Shown piece by piece: positions 6,844 to 15,568 of a stretch of DNA of 22,611 nucleotides. The stretch's first letter is position 1. Each line of letters opens with the position of its first letter. The stretch comes from Nitrososphaerota archaeon (lineage in GTDB: Archaea > Thermoproteota > Bathyarchaeia > Bathyarchaeales > Bathycorpusculaceae). The notes below the pieces were generated by a model, which was not told the origin of the DNA, did not search any database, and saw only the letters and a list, made by a program, of their open reading frames with translations. A program made the translations under genes and the position numbers. Location of the stretch: NCBI GenBank assembly GCA_031282985.1, contig JAITCR010000112.1:1-22611 (forward strand), in the 5' to 3' direction.

Positions 6844-7566
6844 TTAAACTTTAACCTTGATTATCTGAGGAATTTTACCAGCTGTCCCCACTTTACCCTG
6901 ATACAAAATAAACACACCTAACACACCAGAAATACTCAAACCCTGTTTAATCCCAGCTTCAATACCCTCCTCAACATCACCCTTCACAACATTACCAACC
7001 GCTGTAGCAGCAGCATCCGCCAAACCAGCATCCCTACAAAAAACCGTAGCAGCCTCAGCATCACCAAAACTAAAAGCGTGACTAAACCGACCCGAACTTG
7101 TAGCCACTCCAACGGGAAATTCTAAAAGCCTAAACCCAAAACGCTTTGATAACGACACACTGCCCGCAGCTAAAGCTACATCAATTGGTCTATCAGAAAC
7201 CGCAGAAATTTCTCCACCATCCTCCACAACCGCAACTTTACAACCAACCTTTTGCATATCAGTCACAGCTAAATCTGCGATAACACCAGCAACCGCAGCC
7301 ATAGGACCAACACCAGTTTTCTGAGCTGCCAACGCCATCAATTTAGCAACCAAAGGCTCATTGGGCACTGGAATTGGATCGTATGTATGGAAAAAAATTT
7401 GATGTGTTCGTATATAGTTTTCGAGTCCTTGGTAGTTACGTGCAATTGATTCTTTAGCAGCAGTTATGCCTTGTGGGATATCACTAATTATGTGACAGAC
7501 ACTGTCTTTGTATGTATAGTCTTCTTTGAAGAGATCACTTGGCAAATTATTTTTCCCGATGTACAT
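6844..7566 (-). CDS. UPF0280 family protein, homocysteine biosynthesis-associated
   Basis: A 240-residue soluble protein of the UPF0280/COG2122 family, which has an ApbE-like fold. Family signatures visible are GVGPMAAVAGVIADLA (about 86-101), EDGGEI, FPVGVATSSGR and GLADAAATAVGN. In Methanosarcina acetivorans the COG2122 member is one of three genes needed for homocysteine synthesis from aspartate semialdehyde and sulfide, probably in handling sulfur. Here it is the last gene of an operon with the other two, which supports that role. Its ATG at 7566 lies inside the end of the ferredoxin gene (20-base overlap), indicating coupled translation. The biochemical reaction of this protein itself is not established by the sequence, and it lacks obvious conserved Cys pairs. 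Confidence 0.88.
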   Translation of the reverse strand: MYIGKNNLPSDLFKEDYTYKDSVCHIISDIPQGITAAKESIARNYQGLENYIRTHQIFFHTYDPIPVPNEPLVAKLMALAAQKTGVGPMAAVAGVIADLAVTDMQKVGCKVAVVEDGGEISAVSDRPIDVALAAGSVSLSKRFGFRLLEFPVGVATSSGRFSHAFSFGDAEAATVFCRDAGLADAAATAVGNVVKGDVEEGIEAGIKQGLSISGVLGVFILYQGKVGTAGKIPQIIKVKV

Positions 7567-7987
7567 TACTGCTACACATGTTTTCAGCGTTAGAAAATTT
7601 AACAGAGTTTATAGCTCTAGCTGGACAAGCATCTACACATATGTTACAGACACTTCCAACACATTTCTCTTTGTTGAACTGAATTGACAAATCCTCTGTC
7701 ACACCAATCGCTTCCACCGGACACAATGCAACACATGAACCACAGCTAAAGCAACGGTTACTATCTACCTCAATAAGTTTAGGCACCGTCACAGTGGCAC
7801 CTTTTTGGCGAAAAGCAGATACAATTTTATCAACCTCTTCGTCAGGAACTTCAAGAACGATTTCGCCGCCTTTCGAGTTTATGTGAGCCGCCAAAATTGC
7901 GACCAACACTTTATTTTCCAGTATAACCTCTGAAACGATAGGTTCAGAAACCAAATTTTCATTTAACCGTAAAAGAATACGAACCAT
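7547..7987 (-). CDS. NIL domain 4Fe-4S ferredoxin, homocysteine synthesis partner
   Basis: A 146-residue two-domain protein. An N-terminal NIL domain (about 1-73) precedes a ferredoxin with two Cys sets: Cys79, 82, 85, 89 (CxxCxxCxxxCP) and Cys109, 114, 117, 121, where the first spacing is CxxxxC rather than CxxC. This matches the iron-sulfur partner (MA1822-type) of the L-aspartate semialdehyde sulfurtransferase, thought to supply electrons or sulfur to the reaction. The ATG follows the stop of the sulfurtransferase gene by 4 bases, and the 3' end overlaps the UPF0280 gene. Two further cysteines near the C-terminus (one at 138) are not part of the clusters. Confidence 0.88.
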   Translation of the reverse strand: MVRILLRLNENLVSEPIVSEVILENKVLVAILAAHINSKGGEIVLEVPDEEVDKIVSAFRQKGATVTVPKLIEVDSNRCFSCGSCVALCPVEAIGVTEDLSIQFNKEKCVGSVCNICVDACPARAINSVKFSNAENMCSSNVHREK

Positions 7988-7991
7988 AATT

Positions 7992-9497
7992 TTACCGTCC
8001 TAACAATTTAGAAACATCCTCAGAGGTTACTATACCTAAAACCTTACGTTCAGCATCAACTACAGGTAAAGCTGAAATGTTATGTTGCGCCATACGCTTT
8101 GAAGCACTCTCCAACGGTTCATCAGGTTTAGCAGTTATAACTCTACGAGTCTCTATATCAGCAAGCACTTTTTTACCCTCAGCCATTGCGCGAGTAATAT
8201 CCCAAGAGGTGACTATACCTAAGAGTTTACTGTCAGAGCTTGTAACAACTATGTGATTTACAGATTTTGTGACTATACGTTCAGCGATAACACGAATTTC
8301 CTCGTTCTCCAAACAAGTAACAGCAAAATGCATAACATTAGAAACAAAAGGAATTTCTTGTGTTTGCCGCATAGGCTTAAAAACAGTATCAAGCGGAAGC
8401 CTCTCTATGGGCGCTGTTAAAGTAAATTGTCCTTCATCAATCCAATTTTTGAGGGTTTGAGAAACTTTTTTTGCCATCTTTAAACTGGAGAGCGAACTAA
8501 CACGAATCCGTTTATCATTAACAGTAATTGCACCAGACTTAAGTTCAGCATACGAAACCTTGCGCAATTTAGGCCTATCACGACGCATAACACTATAATC
8601 AATTACGTCAGTAAAAATTTCTGTGTCACGAATCGCAGTTTTTTTGACTAACCCCTCATTAAGAATAGGTATAGGTACGCCTAAACCAATATACAACGAT
8701 GTACCATAACGAGTAAACGCTGCACCCTGCAAAAATTCAGGACTCATCTTCTTAGCATCCCCCTTAACCATTAAGGTGCCATTGAGATTTTTTGGACAAT
8801 GCTGAGTACCTTCACCAATAATGTATCCTTGACCACCGCCTAAGAAAATTTTTGTACCAAACCCAATGGTCTCATAGTCAGGGTCATTCATAAGAGGACT
8901 AAACTCCCCTGCACCAGAAAAAGTGGCGTTACGCATACGAGGCAAGAGTTTGCTCATATAAGTGTAAATTGTTTCATCACCACAATTAACTGCACAATTA
9001 TAACGCTGATAGCCGTTACGGAAATTCAACAAATAAAACTGGTTAAGATCATCTTTAGTTATAGTAGTTTTAACCGCTGTTCTAGGATAACAATCAGTAC
9101 CATACGCTGTTGCACGCAACTCAACCTCGTTACCAGCAACCAACTCTTGAATTACATGCCCACCACCATATTCAAAAGGCCTTTTCTCACAAGAATTCGT
9201 CGCACCAACAAATAAATCAGCCGCAGCACAAGGATGACAAACTTCCACATCATTAATCCATGCACGCTGAATTTTAATTGGCGGATCAGAATGACCAAGA
9301 TTAAGAACTGCACCTGAAGAACACATTGCCCCAAAAGTGCCAGTTGTTACAACATCAACTTCTTTGAAGGCAACCTCTACACCACTGCTTTCTACAAGTT
9401 TTTTCATTTCTTCAGCAGTTAAAACTTGAGCATCACCTTTGAAAATTTTCTGGTTAATTTCTTCGATAGTCCGAGTTTTCTGGTTTTGTTTAGACAA
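7992..9497 (-). CDS. L-aspartate semialdehyde sulfurtransferase (DUF39/COG1900) with CBS pair
   Basis: A 501-residue protein: a COG1900/DUF39 domain (about 1-375) followed by two CBS motifs (about 391-443 and 448-500). The COG1900 homolog MA1821 makes homocysteine from aspartate semialdehyde using persulfide sulfur and two key cysteines (54 and 131 as I recall). This protein has Cys59 and Cys136 (GTDCYPR) at the same spacing, plus Cys87 and Cys90 (CHPC). The C-terminal CBS pair could bind an adenine nucleotide or S-adenosylmethionine and so give feedback control; that is inference. The start is TTG at 9497: an in-frame TAA lies two codons upstream and AAGG sequences precede it, so no longer product is possible. 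It is the first gene of the homocysteine operon. Confidence 0.9.
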   Translation of the reverse strand: MSKQNQKTRTIEEINQKIFKGDAQVLTAEEMKKLVESSGVEVAFKEVDVVTTGTFGAMCSSGAVLNLGHSDPPIKIQRAWINDVEVCHPCAAADLFVGATNSCEKRPFEYGGGHVIQELVAGNEVELRATAYGTDCYPRTAVKTTITKDDLNQFYLLNFRNGYQRYNCAVNCGDETIYTYMSKLLPRMRNATFSGAGEFSPLMNDPDYETIGFGTKIFLGGGQGYIIGEGTQHCPKNLNGTLMVKGDAKKMSPEFLQGAAFTRYGTSLYIGLGVPIPILNEGLVKKTAIRDTEIFTDVIDYSVMRRDRPKLRKVSYAELKSGAITVNDKRIRVSSLSSLKMAKKVSQTLKNWIDEGQFTLTAPIERLPLDTVFKPMRQTQEIPFVSNVMHFAVTCLENEEIRVIAERIVTKSVNHIVVTSSDSKLLGIVTSWDITRAMAEGKKVLADIETRRVITAKPDEPLESASKRMAQHNISALPVVDAERKVLGIVTSEDVSKLLGR

Positions 9498-9540
9498 ACG
9501 GCCTTACCTTGGTGTCAATCGAAAAGTAACCCAAGCAATA

Positions 9541-9590
9541 TAATATTTACGCAAAAAAATAGCCTATAAAAGAAACAAACAAAAATGGTA
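9541..9590 (-). promoter_or_regulatory. T-rich terminator of carB and TATA of the homocysteine operon
   Basis: Read on the minus strand, the 101-base gap after carB begins with T-rich strings (TTTTTGTTTGTTTC, then a 7-base T run at 9553-9559), typical of archaeal intrinsic termination. It then has GTAAATATTA at 9550-9541, a TATA-like element placed about 45-50 bases before the TTG start. This suggests that the arginine operon ends here and the homocysteine operon has its own promoter, although read-through cannot be excluded. Confidence 0.45.
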
Positions 9591-9598
9591 GTGTGGGT

Positions 9599-12500
9599 TT
9601 ACCATTGTTTCCAGGGGATTTTGTCCATATACTCATTAAGGCTACGAATAGATTGATCATTTAAATTGTTCTTTTTTAGCGCATCAACAAGTGCTTCTGC
9701 GAGCTGCAGGTTTGTGATAACGGGAACATTAAATTCTACTGCTTGGCGTCGAATAATGTAACCATCAGTTAGGATGTCTGAATAGTTTGCTTGATAGTTA
9801 GTTACGGGCACATTGATTACTAGGTCAATTTTTTGTTCTTGTAGATAGTCAAGAATATTAGGATTAATTTTGGCATCTTTAACTTTGTAAAGAATTGTAG
9901 TGTTTACACCAGAATCGTTTAAAACATTGGCTGTGTTAGCTGTAGCATAAATACGGAAGTTCATTTCTTGGAAAGCTTTGGCAATTGGAACAACACGCTT
10001 TTTATTTTCTTGACCACCGCCAATGCTAATGAGTATAGCACCATCTTTTGGAGGGATGTGAACCTCCGCGGCTTGTAGTGCTTTGCTAAATGCATCAGAA
10101 AAACTTTCACCTATGCATGCAACTTCACCTGTGCTTAGCATTTCTACGCCCAAAACTGGGTCAGCTCCGCTGAGGCGCATGAAGCTGAACTGAGGAACTT
10201 TAACACCTACGTGTGGAGCAACGGTCATAGGTGACAACTGGATATTGATTTTTTTACCCAACATTGCAAGGGTTGCTTGGTCAATCAGATTTACACCACG
10301 AGTTTTACTGACAAAGGGCATTGATCGGGAAGCGCGCAGGTTACACTCGATAACATTTACAACATCGTCCTTTACTAGATATTGAATGTTGTATGGACCA
10401 CGGATGTTGAGCGCTTTCACGATACGTTGAGTACAGTCTTCAATATCTTTTTGCACCTCAACTTTTAATGCCTGAGGTGGAATTGTCATGGTTGCATCTC
10501 CACTATGAACACCAGCATTTTCTACGTGTTCCATAATTGCACCAATTAACACGCTATCACCGTCACAAACTCCGTCAACTTCAACTTCTTTGGCACCGGT
10601 TATGAATTTGCTGATGACCACTGGATGGTCATGAGAAACTTTGGCGGCAAGTTTTAGAAAATTCTCAAGTGACGCCTCGTCGTAGGCTACACGCATAGCA
10701 CTACCAGAGAGGACATAGCTAGGGCGGACAAGAACTGGGAACCCGATTTTTTCTGCAAATAGTTTAGCATCATCAATGGATACAAGTTTACTCCAAGAGG
10801 GCTGGCTAATGCCTAACTTGTCGAGCAGGGCACTAAATTTGCTGCGGTCTTCAGCTACGTCGACATCTTGTGCTGATGTACCAAGAATTTTGGCGCCTGA
10901 TTCCGTCAGTTTCACAGATAAATTGTTCGGAATTTGTCCACCTACACTTGTAATAATGCCAAGTGGGTTTTCTTTGTCATAAATATCCATAATACGTTCA
11001 TTTGTTAACTCTTCAAAATACAGTTTATCCGACACATCATAGTCGGTGCTTACAGTTTCAGGGTTATAGTTTATCATAATAGCTTCTTTTATGCCGTTTT
11101 TCTTTAATGCCCATACCGTATTTACACCGCACCAGTCGAATTCAACGCTCGACCCAATACGGAAAACACCGGCACCAAGCACAATAACTTTGCTTGTGTT
11201 AACAGAGAGGACAATGTCGTCTTCATCGCCACCGTAAGTCATATAGAGATAGTTAGTTTTTGCCGGATATTCAGCAGCCAATGTATCGATTTGTTTTACT
11301 GATGGGACTATTTTGGTGTCTTTACGGAATTTACGGATAGTTGCCTCATCTGTGCATTGACAAACAGCTATTTGTTCATCTGAGAAGCCCATACGTTTAG
11401 CCTCTCGGATAATTTCAACAGCTTTGGATCCACCAAGATTTAGTTTACGCAGTTTGTCTTCCATATTGAGCATGTTTTTAATTTTGTTCAAAAAGAATGG
11501 GTCAATACCACTTAGGCGATAAATTTCAGCCACGCTTAAACCCATGCGCAGAGCTTTGCTTATTTTGTAGAGACGTTCATCTGTCGGATTTGCCAATTCG
11601 TCACGGATATGTTCTTCTGATTCAGGCTCAGAATCTTCAGGATTGCAAACTAGACCAATTTTATCTACATCAAGCATACGTACCGCTTTTTGTAAAGCTT
11701 CTTCAAAACAGCGACCAATTGCCATAACTTCGCCTACACTACGCATTTGTGGTCCGACATGGCGATCAGCGTTCTTGAATTTTTGGAGGTCCCAACGGGG
11801 AATTTTAATGGTAATGTAGTCAAGGGCTGGTTCGAAGCAGGCGGTTGTCACTTCAGTTACTTTGTTAATTAATTCAGGCAGCAAATAACCGAGAGTTAAT
11901 TTAGTTGCAATGTAAGCCAGTGGGTAACCTGTGACTTTGCTAGCAAGGGCACTGCTTCTTGACATTCGTGAGTTTACTTCGATAACACGACATTCTTCTG
12001 ATTGGGTATTCAATGCCCACTGTATATTGCATTCACCAACTATGCCCAAGTGGCGAATTGCGTTTATGGATATTTGACGTATTTTGTGGTATTCACGGTT
12101 AGTCATAGTTTGTGATGGAGCAACAACAATACTATCACCTGTGTGAACACCCATTGGGTCAAAATTTTCCATGTTACAGACTGTTAAACAATTGTCAGCG
12201 TAGTCTCGCATGACCTCGTATTCGATTTCTTTCCAGTGTCCAACATACTTCTCAATTAGCACTTGGTGGATACGACTCTGTGCGATGCCTCTTGTGACGG
12301 TTTCTTTGAGTTCATCAACATTGTAGGCAACGCCACTACCTTTACCACCTAAAGTGTAGGCCACACGAACGATGACGGGATAACCGATTTCTTCTGCGAT
12401 TTTCATAGCGACATCTACACTTGTTGCAGACATACTTTCTAGAGGTGGAACGTTGGCTTCAAGCATTGCCTGACGGAAACGTTCTCTGTCTCCAGTGTTT

Positions 12501-12871
12501 TCAATGGCAGATATGGGGGTGCCTAGAACTTTAACGTTGTACCTGTCAAGAATACCTGTTTTGGCAAGCTCAATACCACAGTTGAGTGCAGTTTGACCAC
12601 CGAAGCCTAGTAGAATGCCGTCTGGGCGTTCTTTTGCTATGACTTTTTCTACAAATTCAGGGGTAACTGGGAGAAGATACACTTTGCCTGAAAGCCGTGG
12701 GTCGGTTTGGATTGTTGCAATGTTGGGGTTAATGAGAACAGTTTCTATACCTTCCTCATGTAGAGCTTTTAGACATTGGCTTCCGCTGTAATCGAATTCG
12801 GCGGCTTCACCGATTTTAATTGCTCCACTTCCAAGGACAAGAACTTTATGTATCCAATCAAATTTTGGCAT
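9599..12871 (-). CDS. carB: Carbamoyl-phosphate synthase large subunit
   Basis: CarB makes carbamoyl phosphate from bicarbonate, two ATP and ammonia channelled from CarA, for arginine and pyrimidines. The product is a full-length single chain of 1090 residues (the E. coli protein is about 1070), not split as in some methanogens. It shows the duplicated architecture: a first biotin-carboxylase-like half with VLVLGSGAIKIGEAAEFDYSG near residue 11, an ATP-grasp loop at VRVAYTLGGKGSGVAYN and VIEVNSRMSRSSALASK; an oligomerisation region; a second half with VLGAGVFRIGSSVEFDWC and VIECNLRASRSMPFVSK; and a C-terminal MGS-like regulatory domain from about residue 940 (ISIGGGQENKKR, IYATANTANVL). The ATG directly follows the TAA of carA (TAAATG), so translation is coupled. 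The allosteric effector cannot be told from sequence. Confidence 0.97.
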   Translation of the reverse strand: MPKFDWIHKVLVLGSGAIKIGEAAEFDYSGSQCLKALHEEGIETVLINPNIATIQTDPRLSGKVYLLPVTPEFVEKVIAKERPDGILLGFGGQTALNCGIELAKTGILDRYNVKVLGTPISAIENTGDRERFRQAMLEANVPPLESMSATSVDVAMKIAEEIGYPVIVRVAYTLGGKGSGVAYNVDELKETVTRGIAQSRIHQVLIEKYVGHWKEIEYEVMRDYADNCLTVCNMENFDPMGVHTGDSIVVAPSQTMTNREYHKIRQISINAIRHLGIVGECNIQWALNTQSEECRVIEVNSRMSRSSALASKVTGYPLAYIATKLTLGYLLPELINKVTEVTTACFEPALDYITIKIPRWDLQKFKNADRHVGPQMRSVGEVMAIGRCFEEALQKAVRMLDVDKIGLVCNPEDSEPESEEHIRDELANPTDERLYKISKALRMGLSVAEIYRLSGIDPFFLNKIKNMLNMEDKLRKLNLGGSKAVEIIREAKRMGFSDEQIAVCQCTDEATIRKFRKDTKIVPSVKQIDTLAAEYPAKTNYLYMTYGGDEDDIVLSVNTSKVIVLGAGVFRIGSSVEFDWCGVNTVWALKKNGIKEAIMINYNPETVSTDYDVSDKLYFEELTNERIMDIYDKENPLGIITSVGGQIPNNLSVKLTESGAKILGTSAQDVDVAEDRSKFSALLDKLGISQPSWSKLVSIDDAKLFAEKIGFPVLVRPSYVLSGSAMRVAYDEASLENFLKLAAKVSHDHPVVISKFITGAKEVEVDGVCDGDSVLIGAIMEHVENAGVHSGDATMTIPPQALKVEVQKDIEDCTQRIVKALNIRGPYNIQYLVKDDVVNVIECNLRASRSMPFVSKTRGVNLIDQATLAMLGKKINIQLSPMTVAPHVGVKVPQFSFMRLSGADPVLGVEMLSTGEVACIGESFSDAFSKALQAAEVHIPPKDGAILISIGGGQENKKRVVPIAKAFQEMNFRIYATANTANVLNDSGVNTTILYKVKDAKINPNILDYLQEQKIDLVINVPVTNYQANYSDILTDGYIIRRQAVEFNVPVITNLQLAEALVDALKKNNLNDQSIRSLNEYMDKIPWKQW

Positions 12872-14008
12872 TTATTTTGCCTCCATTGTTTTCTTGAATT
12901 TATCAAACAGCATGTCAGTATCATGTGGTCCAGGTGAGGCTTCAGGATGCCATTGTACAGCAAAGACAGGTTTAGATTTATGTTTTATTCCTTCGACTGT
13001 TTTATCGTTAGGGTTTATAAACCAAGGTTCGAGTGGTGTTTGTTTTAGAGTTTCCATGTTTATTGCGTAATTGTGGTTTTGTATAGTGATATAACAGCGT
13101 GTACTGGTCAAATCGAGAGCTGGCTGGTTTTGGGATCTGTGACCAAATTTAAGTTTGTATGTATCTGCACCAAAGGCTAAGGCCAATATTTGAGTACCTA
13201 AACAGATACCCATTAATGGAATTTTTTCGGCTAACACTCGAACAGCTTCGATGGTTTTTGTGTTACGTTTAGGGTCACCAGGTCCGTTACTGACAAGAAC
13301 GCCGTCAGGATTGTAAGAGAGAATTTCATCAGCTGAGGTGTCATAGGGTACACGAATAACATTTATCCCCCGTTTGAGCAGGCATCGGATAATGCTGAAT
13401 TTAACTCCGCAGTCGATTAAAACAACTGTTAGTTTACCGTCAACATTGTATTTGCATAGTTTTTTAATTGAAACTTCTTTTACTAGGTCAGTCTGGTTAG
13501 GGTCAACAATGTCAGAACATTCTTTCAAAAGAGTTTCAAGATCAGGCTCTTCATTTGAGTCAAAAACTTGTAACATACCAAGCATGACACCGTGGGTTCG
13601 CAGTTTTTTAGTTAAACGTCTTGTGTCTATACCATAAATACCAGGGACACCTTCATCATATAACCATTTATCAAGAGTACGCACAGATGCCCAATGATAT
13701 GGTTCAAGACACAGCTCATGTATAACTAAACCTTGAGCTTGAATATGATCTGACTCAAAGTAACGAGGTAGCCCACCAGATAATTCGTCTATTTCATCTG
13801 ATGGAACTCCATAATTACCTATAAGAGGGTAAGTAAGAGCTAAAAATTGCCCTCTGTACGAAGTATCAGTTAAAGATTCAGTGTACCCAACCATTGAAGT
13901 AGAAAAAACCACTTCACCACTTATTTTACCTGTGGCACCAAAACCTTTCCCGATAAATGACGTACCGTCCTTAAGAAGCAGAACTGCTTTTTTACTTTTA
14001 TCTAACAT
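12872..14008 (-). CDS. carA: Carbamoyl-phosphate synthase small subunit
   Basis: CarA is the glutamine amidotransferase subunit that hydrolyses glutamine and passes ammonia to CarB. The N-terminal CPSase domain carries GEVVFSTSMVGYTESLTDTSYRGQ-type sequence (split here as GEVVFSTSMVGYTE and SLTDTSYRG), and the C-terminal class I amidotransferase has the nucleophile in GICLGTQ (Cys269 in this numbering) and the His/Glu pair in VQWHPEASPGP (His354, Glu356). The length is 378 residues from ATG 14008. A TTG at 14026 would add six residues; ATG is preferred because it starts nearer the conserved AVLLLKDGT and has GGAG 12 bases upstream, but the choice is not secure. It sits 37-55 bases after argH and immediately before carB, in an argG-argH-carA-carB operon. 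Confidence 0.95.
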   Translation of the reverse strand: MLDKSKKAVLLLKDGTSFIGKGFGATGKISGEVVFSTSMVGYTESLTDTSYRGQFLALTYPLIGNYGVPSDEIDELSGGLPRYFESDHIQAQGLVIHELCLEPYHWASVRTLDKWLYDEGVPGIYGIDTRRLTKKLRTHGVMLGMLQVFDSNEEPDLETLLKECSDIVDPNQTDLVKEVSIKKLCKYNVDGKLTVVLIDCGVKFSIIRCLLKRGINVIRVPYDTSADEILSYNPDGVLVSNGPGDPKRNTKTIEAVRVLAEKIPLMGICLGTQILALAFGADTYKLKFGHRSQNQPALDLTSTRCYITIQNHNYAINMETLKQTPLEPWFINPNDKTVEGIKHKSKPVFAVQWHPEASPGPHDTDMLFDKFKKTMEAK

Positions 14009-14063
14009 ATTATGTTGTGACTCCAAAGCTTGATCTACCTAAGTTTCAATTTGTATCTTATCT

Positions 14064-15527
14064 TTACTGTGAAGAGTACGAACCTACAAGGGCATCCAAT
14101 ATGCTTGATGCATCCGAAAGCGCAGTTTTAAGACTTAAAACTGCCTTCTCAGCTTCCAGACGACTTTTAAACTTTTCTTTTAAGACCCTCTCAACCTCAA
14201 CGGGCGAAGGCCCACCTTGAACTTTGTAGGCTTCCACAATTTTACGCGGATTTGTACATCCAACTATATCTTCCAATTCGACAATTAACTCTAAACTGGC
14301 ACTATCTTTAGCAGTTTTTTGTAACAATTGAGGAGTCACATTCAACAGTGTTTGTTTAGAGTCAATTAATACTTTAACAAGTGCCCCAACAACCTTGTGA
14401 GCAGTACGAAAAGCCACACCATACTTACGCACCAACACATTTGCCAACTCAGTCGCACCAACAAAACCCATCGCAGCCTTCGTTTTGATGTCACTAAAAA
14501 CTTTGATGTTAGGAACTAATTGAGCAAAAATAACTAAGGACACATTAAGATTATCTGTTACTGCCCAAAGTTTAGGAGTCATTTCTTGAAAATCAAGATT
14601 ATAAGTTGTAGGCAAGCTTTTTATCGCCGCTACTACTGCAACATAATCACCAAGTACATAACTGGCCCTTGCACGAATAACTTCAAGACATTCAGGATTT
14701 TTTTTCTGGGGCATAATGCTACTAGTTGAAGTAAATTCATCAGGCAATTCAACTGTGCCAAACTCTGCACTACTCCATATTATTAAATCTTCAGCGAAAC
14801 GGCTCAAGTTTACAGCAGTTAAAGATAAAGCAGCAATTGTTTCAATTATAAAGTCTCGACTGCCTACGGCATCAATAGAGTTCTCTAAAACATCGTCAAA
14901 CCCTAAGAGCACTGATGTGCGTTTGCGATTCAATGGGAAACTTGTTGTTGCTAATGCTCCTGCACCGAGAGGTGAAAGATTAACACGTTTGTATGCGCTT
15001 TGCAAACGCTGCAGGTCACGTTCTAAAGCGTCATACTGTGAGACAAGATAATGAGCATAAGTTACAGGTTGAGCAGCCTGCAGATGAGTGTATTCAAGAA
15101 TTATTGTATCTAAATGTTTAGCTGCTGTGTCAAGCAAACTCTGTTGCATGTCCAAAATTTTCTGCATAATAGATAGCAATTCATTGCGCAAGGTCATACG
15201 GATAGCTGTTGTTACTTGGTCGTTTCGACTTTTTGCAATGTGCATGTTACCGCCAATCTCTGGACCTGTCTGTGCCAGAATTGCTTCTTCAACTGCCATG
15301 TGTACGTCTTCTGCAGCTGGGTCAAGGGTAGATGCAGAAAGAGATGCAATAGCTGTAAGAATTTTTGCGCCAAGTTGCCATTGGATGATTTTTTGTTCCA
15401 TAACCATAGCTATGTGAGCTTTATTTATGGCTAAAACGGCTTCTATTAAGCGGGCATCGTCTTTCCTTGAAGAGGTAAAATGAGCAACACTATCTCGAAC
15501 ATTGCCGAGCCGTCCTCCATGCAACAT
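14064..15527 (-). CDS. argH: Argininosuccinate lyase
   Basis: ArgH splits argininosuccinate into arginine and fumarate, the last step of arginine synthesis. The 487-residue product has the superfamily blocks GGNMHIAKSRNDQV (92-105), THLQAAQPVTYAH (147-159) and the signature SSIMPQKKNP (269-278) containing the catalytic serine loop. It lies 41 bases after argG. The start region is odd: a strong AGGAGGT (15544-15550) is 17 bases from ATG 15527, too far for a normal ribosome site. It adjoins a 4-codon mini-ORF (ATG 15543 to TAA 15529) that ends one base before ATG 15527. An in-frame ACG at ideal distance would give an extra T/M-SK at the N-terminus. The function itself is secure. Confidence 0.96.
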   Translation of the reverse strand: MLHGGRLGNVRDSVAHFTSSRKDDARLIEAVLAINKAHIAMVMEQKIIQWQLGAKILTAIASLSASTLDPAAEDVHMAVEEAILAQTGPEIGGNMHIAKSRNDQVTTAIRMTLRNELLSIMQKILDMQQSLLDTAAKHLDTIILEYTHLQAAQPVTYAHYLVSQYDALERDLQRLQSAYKRVNLSPLGAGALATTSFPLNRKRTSVLLGFDDVLENSIDAVGSRDFIIETIAALSLTAVNLSRFAEDLIIWSSAEFGTVELPDEFTSTSSIMPQKKNPECLEVIRARASYVLGDYVAVVAAIKSLPTTYNLDFQEMTPKLWAVTDNLNVSLVIFAQLVPNIKVFSDIKTKAAMGFVGATELANVLVRKYGVAFRTAHKVVGALVKVLIDSKQTLLNVTPQLLQKTAKDSASLELIVELEDIVGCTNPRKIVEAYKVQGGPSPVEVERVLKEKFKSRLEAEKAVLSLKTALSDASSILDALVGSYSSQ

Positions 15528-15568
15528 TTTAGACGTTTCTCATACCTCCTCAGTTTTTATTTTGTGTT

